Source of the DNA: Apostichopus japonicus
Taxonomy: Eukaryota > Echinodermata > Holothuroidea > Aspidochirotida > Stichopodidae
NCBI RefSeq assembly: GCF_037975245.1
Contig: NC_092564.1
Coordinates: 25,103,484-25,167,483 of the forward strand
Direction of reading: 5' to 3'
Length of the DNA stretch: 64,000 nucleotides
Part shown: one piece after another, positions 37,001 through 43,323 of the stretch
Layout: each line of letters opens with the position of its first letter
Numbering within the stretch: position 1 is the first letter of the stretch
Program-made: the position numbers and the translations under genes
Notes under the pieces: model-generated
The model's input: the letters and a program-made list of their open reading frames with translations, nothing else
Told to the model about the DNA's origin: nothing
The model's database searches: none

Positions 37001-38120
37001 AAGTCCATGTAGTATCTGCCTACCCTATTCTGCCCCCCCCACCTCCCCCTCCCTCTCCCAAGAAGATTGTCAGTCAAATTTGGCTGTAATCATTAGTTCA
37101 TACACAAAAGACTTTTAAGACCATCAATAAATTTCTTGTCAAAAGAAATTCACCTCCATGTCAGTGAGGAAGTCTTGTTACCTGTCTGTCTGTCTGCCTT
37201 ATTTTGATTTCTCACGGAATGACACAGTCATCATGGGGGTGGGGGGGGGTGGTGGTGTATGGCCTTGTGACATAACAGCTTGGTTTAGTTTACCTCATCC
37301 CCCCTTAGAAGGTTTCTGCCTCTGACCAGTGAGTTGTTAGAAAGGATAACAAATGTTTTCGTTCTGATATAAATATTGGTCAGGATTGGTACTAAGCCAG
37401 TGGGTTTCCTTTATTGTATCGCCTTTGTTTTTTTTTGTTTTTTTTTTAACTTGGCAAAGACCAAGATTGTAGAAGTGAGTTCTGATAGCTAATATTCTTA
37501 TGAGTACAGGTCGTACCCAGTAATTACAAGATATTGCTAAGGGATACTTTAACGAGTCGTCAGAGACAGAGCCCTGGACGTCAGACCGACCAGTAGTGAT
37601 ACAGTCTCTGCCATCCCAGTCTCCCCTAACACTGGACACGGTCAATATGTTGGTATCACGCCCAGAAGGTTGAATTAGATACTATGTGTGATGGTGTCAA
37701 TAAAAGTGGTATTGCTAATTGATAGGCTCTACCAGTCACTAGTTCAACAGTGTGATCATATCAATAAAAGTGGTATTGCTAAATTAAAGGCTCTAACTAG
37801 TCACTAGTTCAACAGTGGAACACTAATCTGTGCCACACTCATCACTGCTGCCAGACCAGTCGGTTACCTTGCATCTCACGTCGGTCATTCGCACTCAGTC
37901 CTGACGTAACTCGGGCTAAGAATGGTTATATCGATGATACCCCGAGTCTTTCCATATTCTCACCTGTCTTTTGCTCGTTTTCGGTTTCAGTGTGGACAAC
38001 ACGATGGACGAAGCCGACATCTCTCAGATGCTGGACGAATACGACGAAGGTCCGGGCCTGAACCTGGATAGCATCCTGAGTGGGATACCCATTGCCAACG
38101 TCCCCAGCAACAGTACCTGA
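2852..38120 (+). CDS. STAT5: STAT5/STAT6-like signal transducer and activator of transcription (5' end outside recognised sequence)
   Basis: Latent cytoplasmic transcription factor of the JAK-STAT pathway: tyrosine phosphorylation, SH2-mediated dimerisation, nuclear entry, binding of GAS-type DNA sites. Exons read here: 2852-3008, 6137-6223, 7013-7096, 11217-11298, 12138-12271, 13202-13353, 18219-18374, 19007-19075, 19657-19722, 20464-20511, 21989-22076, 22766-22807, 24439-24519, 27951-28043 or 28701-28793, 31171-31309, 32408-32469, 33810-33904, 34505-34641, 35333-35488, 36141-36216, 36874-36972, 37991-38120 (TGA at 38118). All junctions are GT..AG with matching phase; the product is about 743 residues, against ~790 for vertebrate STAT5. 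Hallmarks include [42 protein letters not shown] and IRSLADR. Coiled coil and DNA-binding domain look STAT5-like, while the phosphotyrosine tail (GYVPASIK) recalls STAT6, consistent with a pre-duplication STAT5/6. The first ~45-50 residues were not found. The first exon begins in phase 1, so the ATG at 2877 is internal. Confidence 0.95.
3080..3640 (+). repeat. G/A-rich minisatellite in STAT intron
   Basis: Tandem units of about 43-44 bp, arranged partly as 86-88-bp dimers (GTCACAATGGGGAGA recurs at 3191, 3279, 3365 and 3409). Units alternate between a GGGTGGGTAACTTTGG and a GGGTGTCACAATGG form. The + strand is almost all purine with many G3-G5 runs. Long open frames on both strands here are by-products of the repeat, not genes. 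Confidence 0.85.
3868..4170 (+). repeat. Dispersed repeat, copy 2
   Basis: Second copy of the repeat at 1925-2220, in direct orientation. Matching blocks occur in the same order over about 300 bp with small indels. Could be an old transposon fragment or a local duplication of intron sequence. Confidence 0.6.
4650..5532. promoter_or_regulatory. Cluster of GTCAC-RTGT-GTGAC palindromes (E-box-like) in a STAT intron
   Basis: Eight near-identical 14-bp dyads start at 4650, 4830, 5027, 5049, 5197, 5219, 5482 and 5503, plus a half-site at 5522. The core CACGTG/CACATG is an E-box. Sites 3/4, 5/6 and 7/8 are paired with starts 22, 22 and 21 bp apart. The last two are on the opposite strand (GTCACACACGTGAC). 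A regulatory role is inferred from clustering and spacing; a repetitive origin is an alternative. Confidence 0.5.
5250..5411 (+). repeat. 92-bp direct duplication containing octamer motif
   Basis: The block GCTGCAATTTCAT..GGATG, AGCTTT, ATTTGCATATTACACTGTTG and GCCACAC occurs at about 5250-5312 and again at 5345-5408, with few differences. Each copy holds ATTTGCAT, the POU/octamer consensus. Confidence 0.7.
5551..5616 (+). pseudogene. Truncated copy of the 3' splice site and first ten codons of STAT exon 6137-6223
   Basis: Matches 6100-6163 closely: GACATTTTCC, CTTCCTATCT, a CCAG acceptor at 5584-5587, then ATGCGGTATTC and AGCATGCCATTGAATTT. The copy diverges after codon ten and soon meets a stop. 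It is a partial intron/exon duplication, likely non-coding, but it retains a plausible acceptor. Confidence 0.8.
7097..11216 (+). other. STAT intron, mostly unique sequence
   Basis: About 4.1 kb without recognised coding sequence. It includes an AT-rich tract at 8238-8320, a perfect 15-bp inverted repeat at 9426-9465, and short G-runs near 9605-9640. Open frames here lack family resemblance. Confidence 0.5.
9426..9465. repeat. Perfect 15-bp inverted repeat
   Basis: TTCTATTAGAAGGCC at 9426-9440 and its exact reverse complement at 9451-9465, with a 10-nt spacer. Transcribed in the STAT intron it would form a short hairpin. Confidence 0.85.
11217..18374 (+). CDS. STAT5: STAT coiled-coil domain exons
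   Basis: Four exons (11217-11298, 12138-12271, 13202-13353, 18219-18374) encode a helical, Gln/Glu/Lys-rich segment: [54 protein letters not shown], then [20 protein letters not shown] and [17 protein letters not shown]. The order and the turn GGPPEG between helices match vertebrate STAT5. In the family this four-helix bundle binds partner proteins and contributes to receptor recruitment and nuclear import. Phases join cleanly (0/1, 1/0, 0/2, 2/2). The intron before the last of these exons is nearly 4.9 kb and holds several repeats; the intron after it starts with a long TTTAT array. Confidence 0.92.
11594..11830 (+). repeat. ~53-bp tandem repeat, about four copies
   Basis: Units contain ATGCCTATAAGTAGTGGGCA and CATATTATGATACATTGGG; starts are about 53, 53 and 78 bp apart. 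It lies in the STAT intron 11299-12137, which otherwise holds C/T-rich sequence (about 11365-11580). Confidence 0.8.
12272..13201 (+). other. STAT intron with nothing recognised
   Basis: About 0.9 kb between coiled-coil exons; G-run near 12312 and no repeats, RNAs or coding signals that I could support. Confidence 0.5.
13378..13510 (+). repeat. AT-rich simple sequence
   Basis: Low-complexity A/T sequence with repeated TTAATTTTTATATTTAA-like words directly after the coiled-coil exon donor. Confidence 0.7.
14102..14167 (-). repeat. tRNA-derived sequence (SINE head or tRNA pseudogene)
   Basis: On the minus strand the ends GGAGTGT / TCACTCC pair in 6 of 7 positions like an acceptor stem. An A box (TAGCTCAGTGGT) matches the Pol III consensus and GATTCGAGTC is a degraded B box. 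The length (66 nt) and poor D- and T-stems argue against a working tRNA. Such tRNA-like units commonly head SINEs. Confidence 0.6.
14505..14900. repeat. Probable interspersed repeat fragment
   Basis: Contains CTTATATAGCACAG, AAGACAAGTTTTAAGACAG and CAGAGTTCCATAAACGTGG, words typical of abundant dispersed repeats in aquatic animals (recognition from general experience). No termini or target duplication were identified. Confidence 0.4.
17452..17530 (+). repeat. ATGGTG-type microsatellite
   Basis: Irregular run of GATGGTGTCATGATGGTG words; low-complexity, with no coding signal. Confidence 0.7.
17706..17886. repeat. Fold-back element with 44-bp inverted termini
   Basis: The arm 17706-17749 (beginning TGCCGAGAACGCATGCTGAC) is the reverse complement of 17843-17886 except at two positions, both of which are G:U wobbles in a + strand RNA. 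The ~93-nt interior is AT-rich. No clear target-site duplication was seen. A MITE or long hairpin within the STAT primary transcript. Confidence 0.85.
18436..18650 (+). repeat. (TTTAT)43 pentanucleotide array
   Basis: Forty-three uninterrupted TTTAT units, then imperfect T/A-rich sequence to about 18715. It starts 62 bp after the donor of the last coiled-coil exon. A frame across it can be read without stops only because of the repeat. Confidence 0.97.
19007..28793 (+). CDS. STAT5: STAT DNA-binding domain exons
   Basis: Exons 19007-19075, 19657-19722, 20464-20511, 21989-22076, 22766-22807, 24439-24519 and one of the pair 27951-28043 / 28701-28793. Recognisable blocks are [71 protein letters not shown], the basic [14 protein letters not shown], and [16 protein letters not shown], followed by the alternative segment [12 protein letters not shown]. 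These follow vertebrate STAT5 almost block for block. In STAT crystal structures this immunoglobulin-like fold contacts the GAS element. The basic block is a short 42-bp exon of its own. Each exon is small and the phases are internally consistent. Confidence 0.93.
21435..21796. mobile_element. hAT-type MITE with 8-bp target duplication GTTTGAAT
   Basis: A 362-bp non-coding element. The left end CATAGGCGTAGGAACC and right end CCTCCTATGCCTATT are inverted repeats, each next to a G- or C-rich stretch (GGGGGG / CCCCCC). It is flanked by GTTTGAAT at 21427-21434 and 21797-21804. An eight-base duplication and short TIR are hAT hallmarks. It sits in a STAT intron. Confidence 0.8.
21805..21948 (+). 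repeat. Short tandem repeat of ~35-40 bp
   Basis: Four diverged units with GGAGTACTTTCAGTAGCT followed by GAAACAC/CTCC, immediately downstream of the MITE. Confidence 0.7.
22808..24438 (+). other. STAT intron containing one fold-back element
   Basis: No coding sequence recognised; T-rich tracts near 22999-23050 and the inverted repeat at 24002-24126 are the only structures noted. Confidence 0.5.
24002..24126. repeat. Fold-back element with 38-bp inverted arms
   Basis: The arm 24002-24039 and the reverse complement of 24089-24126 agree at 35 of 38 positions (for example the inner block GTACTGACAGTATGA). The loop is 49 nt. The size is compatible with a small MITE or a hairpin-RNA precursor; no TSD was seen. 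Confidence 0.85.
24520..27950 (+). other. STAT intron before the alternative exon pair
   Basis: About 3.4 kb. It holds G-runs near 25231-25245 and 25598-25645, a tRNA A-box-like fragment on the minus strand near 25840-25885, and A/T-rich sequence. No further copy of the 93-bp alternative exon was found here. Confidence 0.5.
25840..25885 (-). repeat. tRNA 5'-half-like fragment
   Basis: On the minus strand, GGATAGCTCAGTTGGTCAAG is an excellent Pol III A box and tRNA 5' half; no B box follows. Likely a truncated tRNA-derived SINE or pseudogene. Confidence 0.4.
27951..28043 (+). CDS. STAT5: STAT alternative exon A of the DNA-contact segment
   Basis: 93-bp phase-0 exon, acceptor GATCCCTCAG and donor GTAAGT. 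It encodes 31 residues with [16 protein letters not shown], then [13 protein letters not shown]. It joins in frame upstream to ...FHVR (ending 24519) and downstream to [10 protein letters not shown] (from 31171). It is 24/31 identical to exon B 657 bp downstream. No stop or frame damage is present, so it looks functional. Using both copies would keep frame but duplicate a core beta-strand/loop segment, so mutually exclusive use is the likely arrangement (inference). The ILWDNAFSE ending resembles human STAT6. Confidence 0.9.
28044..28700 (+). other. Intron separating the two alternative STAT exons
   Basis: 657 bp, with a C/T-rich part (28060-28205, including a TC microsatellite at 28181-28204) and a region starting near 28260 without recognised elements. 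It is too long for simple steric blocking of A-to-B splicing, so another exclusion mechanism (for example competing RNA pairing) would be needed. Confidence 0.6.
28701..28793 (+). CDS. STAT5: STAT alternative exon B of the DNA-contact segment
   Basis: 93-bp phase-0 exon, acceptor TTTGTTTCGTAG and donor GTAAGT. It encodes 31 residues with [16 protein letters not shown], then [13 protein letters not shown]. Length, phase and both junction frames are identical to exon A. The sequence is closer to vertebrate STAT5 ([16 protein letters not shown]). The loop between the VVV strand and the HG-Q residues is the part of the STAT fold that approaches DNA, so the A/B difference (VS-HG versus IV-HG, EC versus ES) lies next to DNA-contact positions. 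Both copies are intact. Confidence 0.9.
28794..31170 (+). other. STAT intron after alternative exon B
   Basis: About 2.4 kb with G-runs (29216-29232, 30190-30200, 30548-30562), a C-run at 30421-30430 and T/C-rich parts. No third alternative exon or other gene was recognised. Confidence 0.5.
31171..33904 (+). CDS. STAT5: STAT linker domain exons
   Basis: Exons 31171-31309, 32408-32469 and 33810-33904 encode [20 protein letters not shown] with [20 protein letters not shown], then [19 protein letters not shown], then [20 protein letters not shown] with HFRGPWNDG. The conserved LQ-TWS-FNR and FTFW-WF--VME motifs identify the helical linker between DNA-binding and SH2 domains. Phases are 0/1, 1/0 and 0/2. 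The acceptor at 32408 is a weak-looking CATAG but gives the correct frame. The intron after the second exon carries an AT-rich minisatellite. Confidence 0.93.
32605..33125 (+). repeat. AT-rich minisatellite, ~12 units of 40-50 bp
   Basis: Units share ATAATAATGTGTATCGGGACCACGA with a variable (TA)n stretch of ATATATATAT. Apparent long frames on both strands come from the repeat. It lies in the intron 32470-33809. Confidence 0.9.
33335..33530 (+). repeat. Imperfect tandem repeat of AAGGGATTAGAC units
   Basis: Repeated AAGGGATTAGACTTGGGAA and GGAATGAAGTTAAGGGATGG blocks, the longer block duplicated about 120 bp apart, within the same STAT intron. Confidence 0.7.
33965..34190 (+). repeat. ~120-bp tandem duplication
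   Basis: Blocks GTTATAGCATGGTAGGT, TAGAATGTACTAGCAAAC and AAACCTAGGTATAGAATGG repeat with an offset of about 122 bp. Confidence 0.75.
34217..34319. repeat. Fold-back element with ~45-bp arms and 13-nt loop
   Basis: The left arm 34217-34260 and right arm 34274-34319 pair over nearly their whole length (outer GTG.AAATATTTCAT, middle GTTGAAAGATG, inner TGTTCCATTCAAC), with a 2-nt bulge and few mismatches. A compact MITE or pre-miRNA-like hairpin in the STAT intron. Confidence 0.85.
34505..35488 (+). CDS. STAT5: STAT SH2 domain exons
   Basis: Exon 34505-34641 encodes [19 protein letters not shown] followed by [19 protein letters not shown]; the arginine of LLRFSDSE is the conserved phosphotyrosine-binding residue. 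Exon 35333-35488 encodes [19 protein letters not shown], then [16 protein letters not shown] and a lysine/tyrosine-rich end. Phases are 2/1 and 1/1. The domain docks activated receptors and forms the reciprocal pTyr-SH2 dimer. The intervening intron contains five decoy copies of the second exon's acceptor; the nearest (AG at 35251) opens an in-frame 27-residue extension. Confidence 0.94.
34920..35332 (+). repeat. Tandem ladder of decoy 3' splice sites upstream of the second SH2 exon
   Basis: Units of 78-81 bp end in TTTCCAG (TTTTGCAG for the real site), with AG ending at 34934, 35013, 35092, 35173, 35251 and finally 35332. Each decoy is followed by GAGAGATTGTGGTACTCAAT, echoing the true exon start GTGAGAGGGTGGTACTCAAT. 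The first four run into stops within the unit; the fifth is open into the real exon. Confidence 0.9.
35498..35690 (+). repeat. C/T-rich polypyrimidine tract
   Basis: About 190 bp of CCCCCTCCTTCC-type sequence right after the SH2 exon donor; the opposite strand is G/A-rich. Long frames here on both strands are low-complexity artefacts. Confidence 0.85.
36141..38120 (+). CDS. STAT5: STAT phosphotyrosine tail segment and C-terminal transactivation region
   Basis: Exons 36141-36216, 36874-36972 and 37991-38120. The first encodes [20 protein letters not shown], whose tyrosine aligns with the activating pTyr of STAT5/STAT6. The second encodes [20 protein letters not shown] and ends VIREVS. The last encodes [20 protein letters not shown], continues acidic/hydrophobic, and ends VPSNST then TGA. 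The tail after the pTyr is about 90 residues and acidic, as in transactivation domains. It is much shorter than vertebrate STAT6's tail. Confidence 0.92.
37690..37815 (+). repeat. ~65-bp direct duplication
   Basis: TCAATAAAAGTGGTATTGCTAA, GGCTCTA and CAGTCACTAGTTCAACAGTG appear twice in the last STAT intron. Each copy carries AATAAA, by chance or from an old repeat. Confidence 0.75.
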
Positions 38121-40710
38121 TGATGATGCGGGCCCGGCCCCTTCCCTGCTTTCCTCGTGCTTAAGCCTTGTGGTACTCATCGTGTGTTTGTGTCAAAAAA
38201 GAAAAAACTGTGGCAGAGCTTTTTTGTAATTTCTACGAGATTGTGGACTAACTCGTCCTATGCCATTCATTCTGTGTTTCATTATCTTTTTTTTTTCCCC
38301 TCTTCTATTCTGGAACTTTAATACCTCTCTTCGAGCCTCCCACCCCCTCTATCCCCTTTTTTTATCTCGTCATCTGAGGTCTTTATCGTCAAAAGCGGTC
38401 TGCCGGAGTGACATTCGCGGGGTGTTTTTTTTCGTCAGGGACGCCGGAAGGTCGAGACGAAAGCGTCGACATTTGATACGTTGCGGTAGTCTGTGCTCGT
38501 TTTTTCTGCTACGACAGGCTACACCGCGGCTTTTGATAATGAAGACAGATTGATTTGTACTTTGTATAAATTTCCATTTATTTTTTTGACTAAATAATAC
38601 TTATTTGTACAAAGTTGCATGTCTGATTTTGCTGGCATTTGTGATGGAAAAGTCTTACCACTGTGTTCAATTTATAAATTTAATGCTCCGGGTTTCTTTC
38701 CCCTACTCCAGTTGTAAACGATAGGAAAGCCATCTTCCCTTTGGACTAAGTTTATCAAACATTGGGTTTGATGTTTTAAAGTGGGGGTACTGTTATAATT
38801 CTTAAAGGGGGAGGGTACGGGGGGGGTACTGATCTGCCTCTTTGATATAATCTTGGCAGTTCCAACCTAGATTGTTTTGGTTTTGTCCAAAAACAAAGTT
38901 TCAGTGGAAGATGTTTCACAATTCTACACACACATTTATTTGTTTCTATGAGAGTTCATATTAGGCACTTTTTTTGAGCAGTTTAGAGAAAAAATTACCA
39001 AATTACTTTTTGCTGGAAAATTCTTTTCGAAATGTGAAGTGCTGCAGATGTTTCTGTTTCTTTCATTAAAAATTGCATTGTGTGTCTTAATTACTCGAGG
39101 TCAACCCTCCCCAACGAAAGAACCCTTCTTCCATTACCGATATGTCAGACTGCCATGTTTAATAGGTAAGTGAAAACACTTAGTATGCAATCTCTGGTAC
39201 ATACCTCACAGCCAAATTATTTCAATATTTTATATTTAATGACTTCCAAGATAAGCTGATATCAATTTGCACGGGTTATTAAAAAAAAAGCAGAGTTAAG
39301 TAGGTCAAGTTTTTCTGATTGCCAGAACCCTTCTTCAGAGTACAGGGTGGTGTGTGTGTTGGAGTTGGTGTGGATTTGTTGGGGGGTGAGGGGTGGGGGG
39401 GTGGGAAGGATGAGCACGGTAGACATTCGCCTCTCTTGTTAACTTTGCACTATCGATAACAAAGCATTAAAATTCTGTCATGTACTCAGCCAGGTTTGGG
39501 GGGGGGGGGTTTCTTATTACATTTTTTTTTGTCAAGTTGGGGGTGTGTAAATAGAACAAAGTTATTTGATGTTTGAAATACAATAGTGTGAATGGCTACA
39601 AAGATTCAAGATGGGCTTTTGAAGGTGAGCATAACATTCAAGCACTTTTTTTTTTTTGTACAGTTGAATATTGAATTAGGGGAGGAAGGGGGGAAGCTTT
39701 TAATTTTCCACCATGCCGTTTGCCAATTATATTCCTATAGCATCGGATGCTATTGGGAGGTATACGATAAGTTCGTGGCTGTTAATTGTAATATCTCAAC
39801 GGGTTTGGTCATCATATCCACAGATTATTTCCTCAGTACTGCAGGTGCAGCTGGATTTGTTGTACTATTTTTTGCCAATGTCGGAATATTTCACTTCTCA
39901 ATTTCAATCGTCGTCATTTGTGGATTTTCATCTCCACGATGACGCATATTCGTGGATTCCTGAAATGTCCTTTTTTAGAAGTTGTTATAATAAAAGTAAG
40001 ATCTAAGATATTTTTTAAATTAAAATTGGGGGTCGGGTCGGTGGGAGGGGGTGGGGTTGTTTATAGTTACGGAGAAGAAGATTTATGAACGATTGATGAA
40101 TATTGAAGAATACGAAATTGATAATGCAATGTATTTGTAACATTACAAATTTGAAAAATGAGGCTATATTTTTTTTCTTCCACATTTAATTTGACCAATC
40201 GGTGTCAGAAATGAAAAAAAGGAGGCGGAAATTTAAGCCTACAGAGAATCTGAAACAATCCAATCCAAAACATTTTCCCAAAATAGAAAAGAAAGGAAAC
40301 AAAAAAAAAGACAACTAATTGTGTGTGCATTATGGGGTTTGGGGTTAAATGTATGTAATGTCATATTCAACCAGCAACCCTAAGTCTCTGTGTTGGACTG
40401 AAATCAGCACAACTAGTTGTATAACAGTTGGTGACTGTACAAATGTCATTTGGCAAAACATATTTGGTATCCTATGCATTTGATGATGCTAAGAGTTAAA
40501 AATAACCAGAAATATATTCCTTCAGAACATTGATTGTTCACCATTTTCCATTCATGTTAAATCTAGTACACAGACTAGAGTTGGGGTTATTTTTTTTTTT
40601 GCATTATTTATATTGGGACGTTATATGTCAATGTTTTTTCCCATTGGCATTGTTTGCTGTCCCACAAAGGAAAATAGGTGCTTAATAAACAATTGATATC
40701 AAAATGTTGA
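38121..40710 (+). other. STAT 3' untranslated region and candidate polyadenylation signals
   Basis: No gene is recognised from the STAT stop codon onward. AATAAA hexamers occur at 39989-39994 and 40684-40689. The latter is followed about 15-20 nt downstream by a GT-rich stretch (TGATGTGTATGTTG), making it the better candidate for the mRNA end. Other content is poly-G and poly-T runs. The true 3' end cannot be fixed without transcripts. Confidence 0.45.
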
Positions 40711-43256
40711 TGTGTATGTTGTTTAACAACATGCCATGATTTGTTTTTTTCCCCTGTAGCTTTTTAATACTAGCACAATCATTTTATTGTTGTTTATTAT
40801 TATTATTATTATTATTTTGCGTATTATGTAATAATCAATAATCATGTGATCCATCTCTTCTTGTCAAGTCTTCTTTCTGTTGTCTCAGTGTTACCATCAC
40901 ATGCACCGCCCTCTGCCCCTGCCCCGCCCTCTCCCCTGCCCCGCCCCCTCATTTCTTTGCCATGCGGGCCTTTGAGAACGAGTAATTATCCTACCGTCCT
41001 GACTGAAATTCCAATTCCTGGGTCCAAGTTTGACATAAAAAGTATGATAAGGCTTCACCTGTAATCTTAGAGAAAACCATATATGGGTATTTGGGAAGCA
41101 AGAATTTTGTCTCGACCGAAAGTAGAGAAATTTCCATTTTTTACCTTGTTTTTCTTTCAGATGTAGCCTTATGATTATTTTTATTTTCCAAGCATATTGC
41201 TATTTCCAAGTGTTAACATAGAAAAAATGGTGACGAATGGTAAATTTTAATTGCAAGTGTAGTATCATATGCCAAATAATTGAAAAATTCCGATCAGCTT
41301 TGAAGACCTTTAGATACGTAGTGATCAACAGTTTGAATTTTCTCAGGCGCGTAGCCAGGGAGGGGGGAACCGCCCCGCCCCCCCTGAGCATATTTTTTTT
41401 TGTACGTTTTTATGATATCGCTAGTGATTTCAAATAGAAAATGCTTAGAAGCAACTTGCAAGGCCTGGGAAGTGCCACTTCCAGCGATCTAGGAGGCATT
41501 TTTGGCCAAAATTTTCTTGTACGCTTCGCGCTAACTCGTGATGGCGCTACGCTTAGATAGTTTCCAATGCCGAATCTACGGCTCTGATAATTTGCCCATA
41601 GGTTCGCTCCTTCCTTGGCAAATTCCTCGCTACACGCCTGAATTTTCTTCATATCTTAGCCAAATTATTATCTTGAAGAGAAACCCCCATGTTTGGTGAC
41701 TTTAAAACCCAACACAATTTTTTCTGTTCAAGATTTGAAAAATGTTAATAGTTCAAATTAGAATGCTTTTATCAGTTTTGGGGTTTAAAGTTTGAAAGAA
41801 CCCCTCTTTAAATTAGTTATAAGACCTTATCTGGGAGGCCATAGAGAGCATCCTGACAAAATTTGTGAAATCTGACATTTATCACAAATTTTATCAACTT
41901 TGCTTGTTAAAAGCTTTGCCCATGCGACCTCAGTTCTTGTTTTAATCATGCATGGCGATTACAGCGTCCTGGCATGATGGTGAAGCAAAATTGGAATATC
42001 ATATTTTACTTCTACTTTTGACTTCACGCAAGCTTTTATCCGAGGTCGGAAAATCCAGTTGGACCAACACGACCGCTATTTGAGAATTAGCATTTTTTGC
42101 TCATTGTTTATAAGTTTGTAAGGCCTTATGCATTTTTCAAGTTTCTGCCAAAATCATACTTAGAATGGCTGCTACAATACCCCACATACCATAGTCAGCC
42201 GAAGGGGGGGGGGCGGGTGGTTCAGTCGGGAATATTTTACATTCAGACGTTAAGGCTTAGACCACCTTTGAGTGTAAACTCACATCAAGTTCAAGAGTAT
42301 TTTGTTTTAGATATCCTTGCGCTTAGAACTTTTTAAAGACCTTAATTTACAGTCTAAATATTCCTCAGAATTCATTATTTGATTACTAACCTTTGTTATT
42401 ATTTTTCTGGAGGAGGAAGCCCAGGGCCACACCCAAGCATTTTTTTAAATTAAGAATCCCTCCCCCTACCCTTTACACACACCTTGGAAATACTATGCCC
42501 TCCACTGGTCTCCTCCAAAGCCGCCTGTATTTTACTTGCCTTGTGACAGAACTAACTTTACCCAAATTTAGTTGTATACATAGCCTATATACGTACCCAC
42601 AGTGTAGGGTAAAATATTTGCCCAATTTTTTTATGAGAGTTGCGAAGTTAAGGCAATCACGTGACGTGCAAACTTCATTTCGAAATCAAGATGTACTGTT
42701 CCTTCTATACGAACTTATCAAGGTAAACATTATCGTATGTTTTTATTATCTTACGAAATAATGTTAAATTCGATCTAATTGATTTTGCTATAACTATTTA
42801 ACGATCATGCGTGTATTTGTGAGTCAATCTGTGCACACAACTTATTACGAAAAACTGAAAAAAAATCAATATCTTTCCTTTATGTACACCCAGTTGCTCT
42901 CACCTACCGATCAGTAATTGTTTTAAAAAAAAAAATTTTAAAAAAATCTGTAGGCCTATGGAAATAGAGAGATGCAATATCAATACACTGACATACAGAT
43001 AAGACATGTGTGTAGTTTATATACGATAGCCTCGGCTGTGCAGTAAATTTCCACGCCAGCTATAACAATACTGAACTTTTGTTGGAGATATTTCACAAAC
43101 GAGTATTGGAAGAAACCTTTTGTTTTGCATGTATGTTATATCTGCTGAAAGTTTATCATTTATGTACAATTTACCCGTCAGTGGCAAATGCAGACAGTTT
43201 TTACCTTCACAAGAAGAATGATATAGATTATCCCTTCTGCTGGTGTCGCCAAAGAG
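40711..43256. other. Intergenic interval with short ATT repeat and one MITE
   Basis: Lies between the probable STAT transcript end and the start codon of the lectin/EGF gene. It contains a hAT-type MITE at 41344-41640, a G-run near 42201-42210 and an A-rich tract near 42925-42948; an ATT microsatellite (40793-40816) lies at its left edge. No coding sequence is recognised. The promoter of the downstream gene must lie here or in an unseen 5' exon; a TATA-like TTTATATAC occurs near 43017, but this is weak. Confidence 0.4.
41344..41640. mobile_element. hAT-type MITE, copy 1, target duplication AATTTTCT
   Basis: A 297-bp element. The ends CAGGCGCGTAGC and GCTACACGCCTG form a 12-bp TIR with one mismatch. 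It is flanked by AATTTTCT at 41336-41343 and 41641-41648. It is homologous in inverted orientation to 57788-58094. No transposase was found. Confidence 0.9.
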
Positions 43257-43323
43257 ATGGAGGGGAACCATAAAAGGATTTTAATTGTTTTAGCGCTGGT
43301 GCTATCGCTCTACCCTGGTTTTC
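43257..43323 (+). CDS. Signal-peptide exon of the CTLD/EGF/SEA gene
   Basis: Encodes MEGNHKRILIVLALVLSLYP then GF, ending in phase 1 at a GTAAGT donor: a basic n-region (HKR), a hydrophobic core (ILIVLALVLSL) and a likely cleavage site just after the junction (GFHA/LEE). It joins in frame to the CTLD exon at 45294. The ATG is in good Kozak context (GAGATGG). An additional untranslated exon upstream cannot be excluded. Confidence 0.82.
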
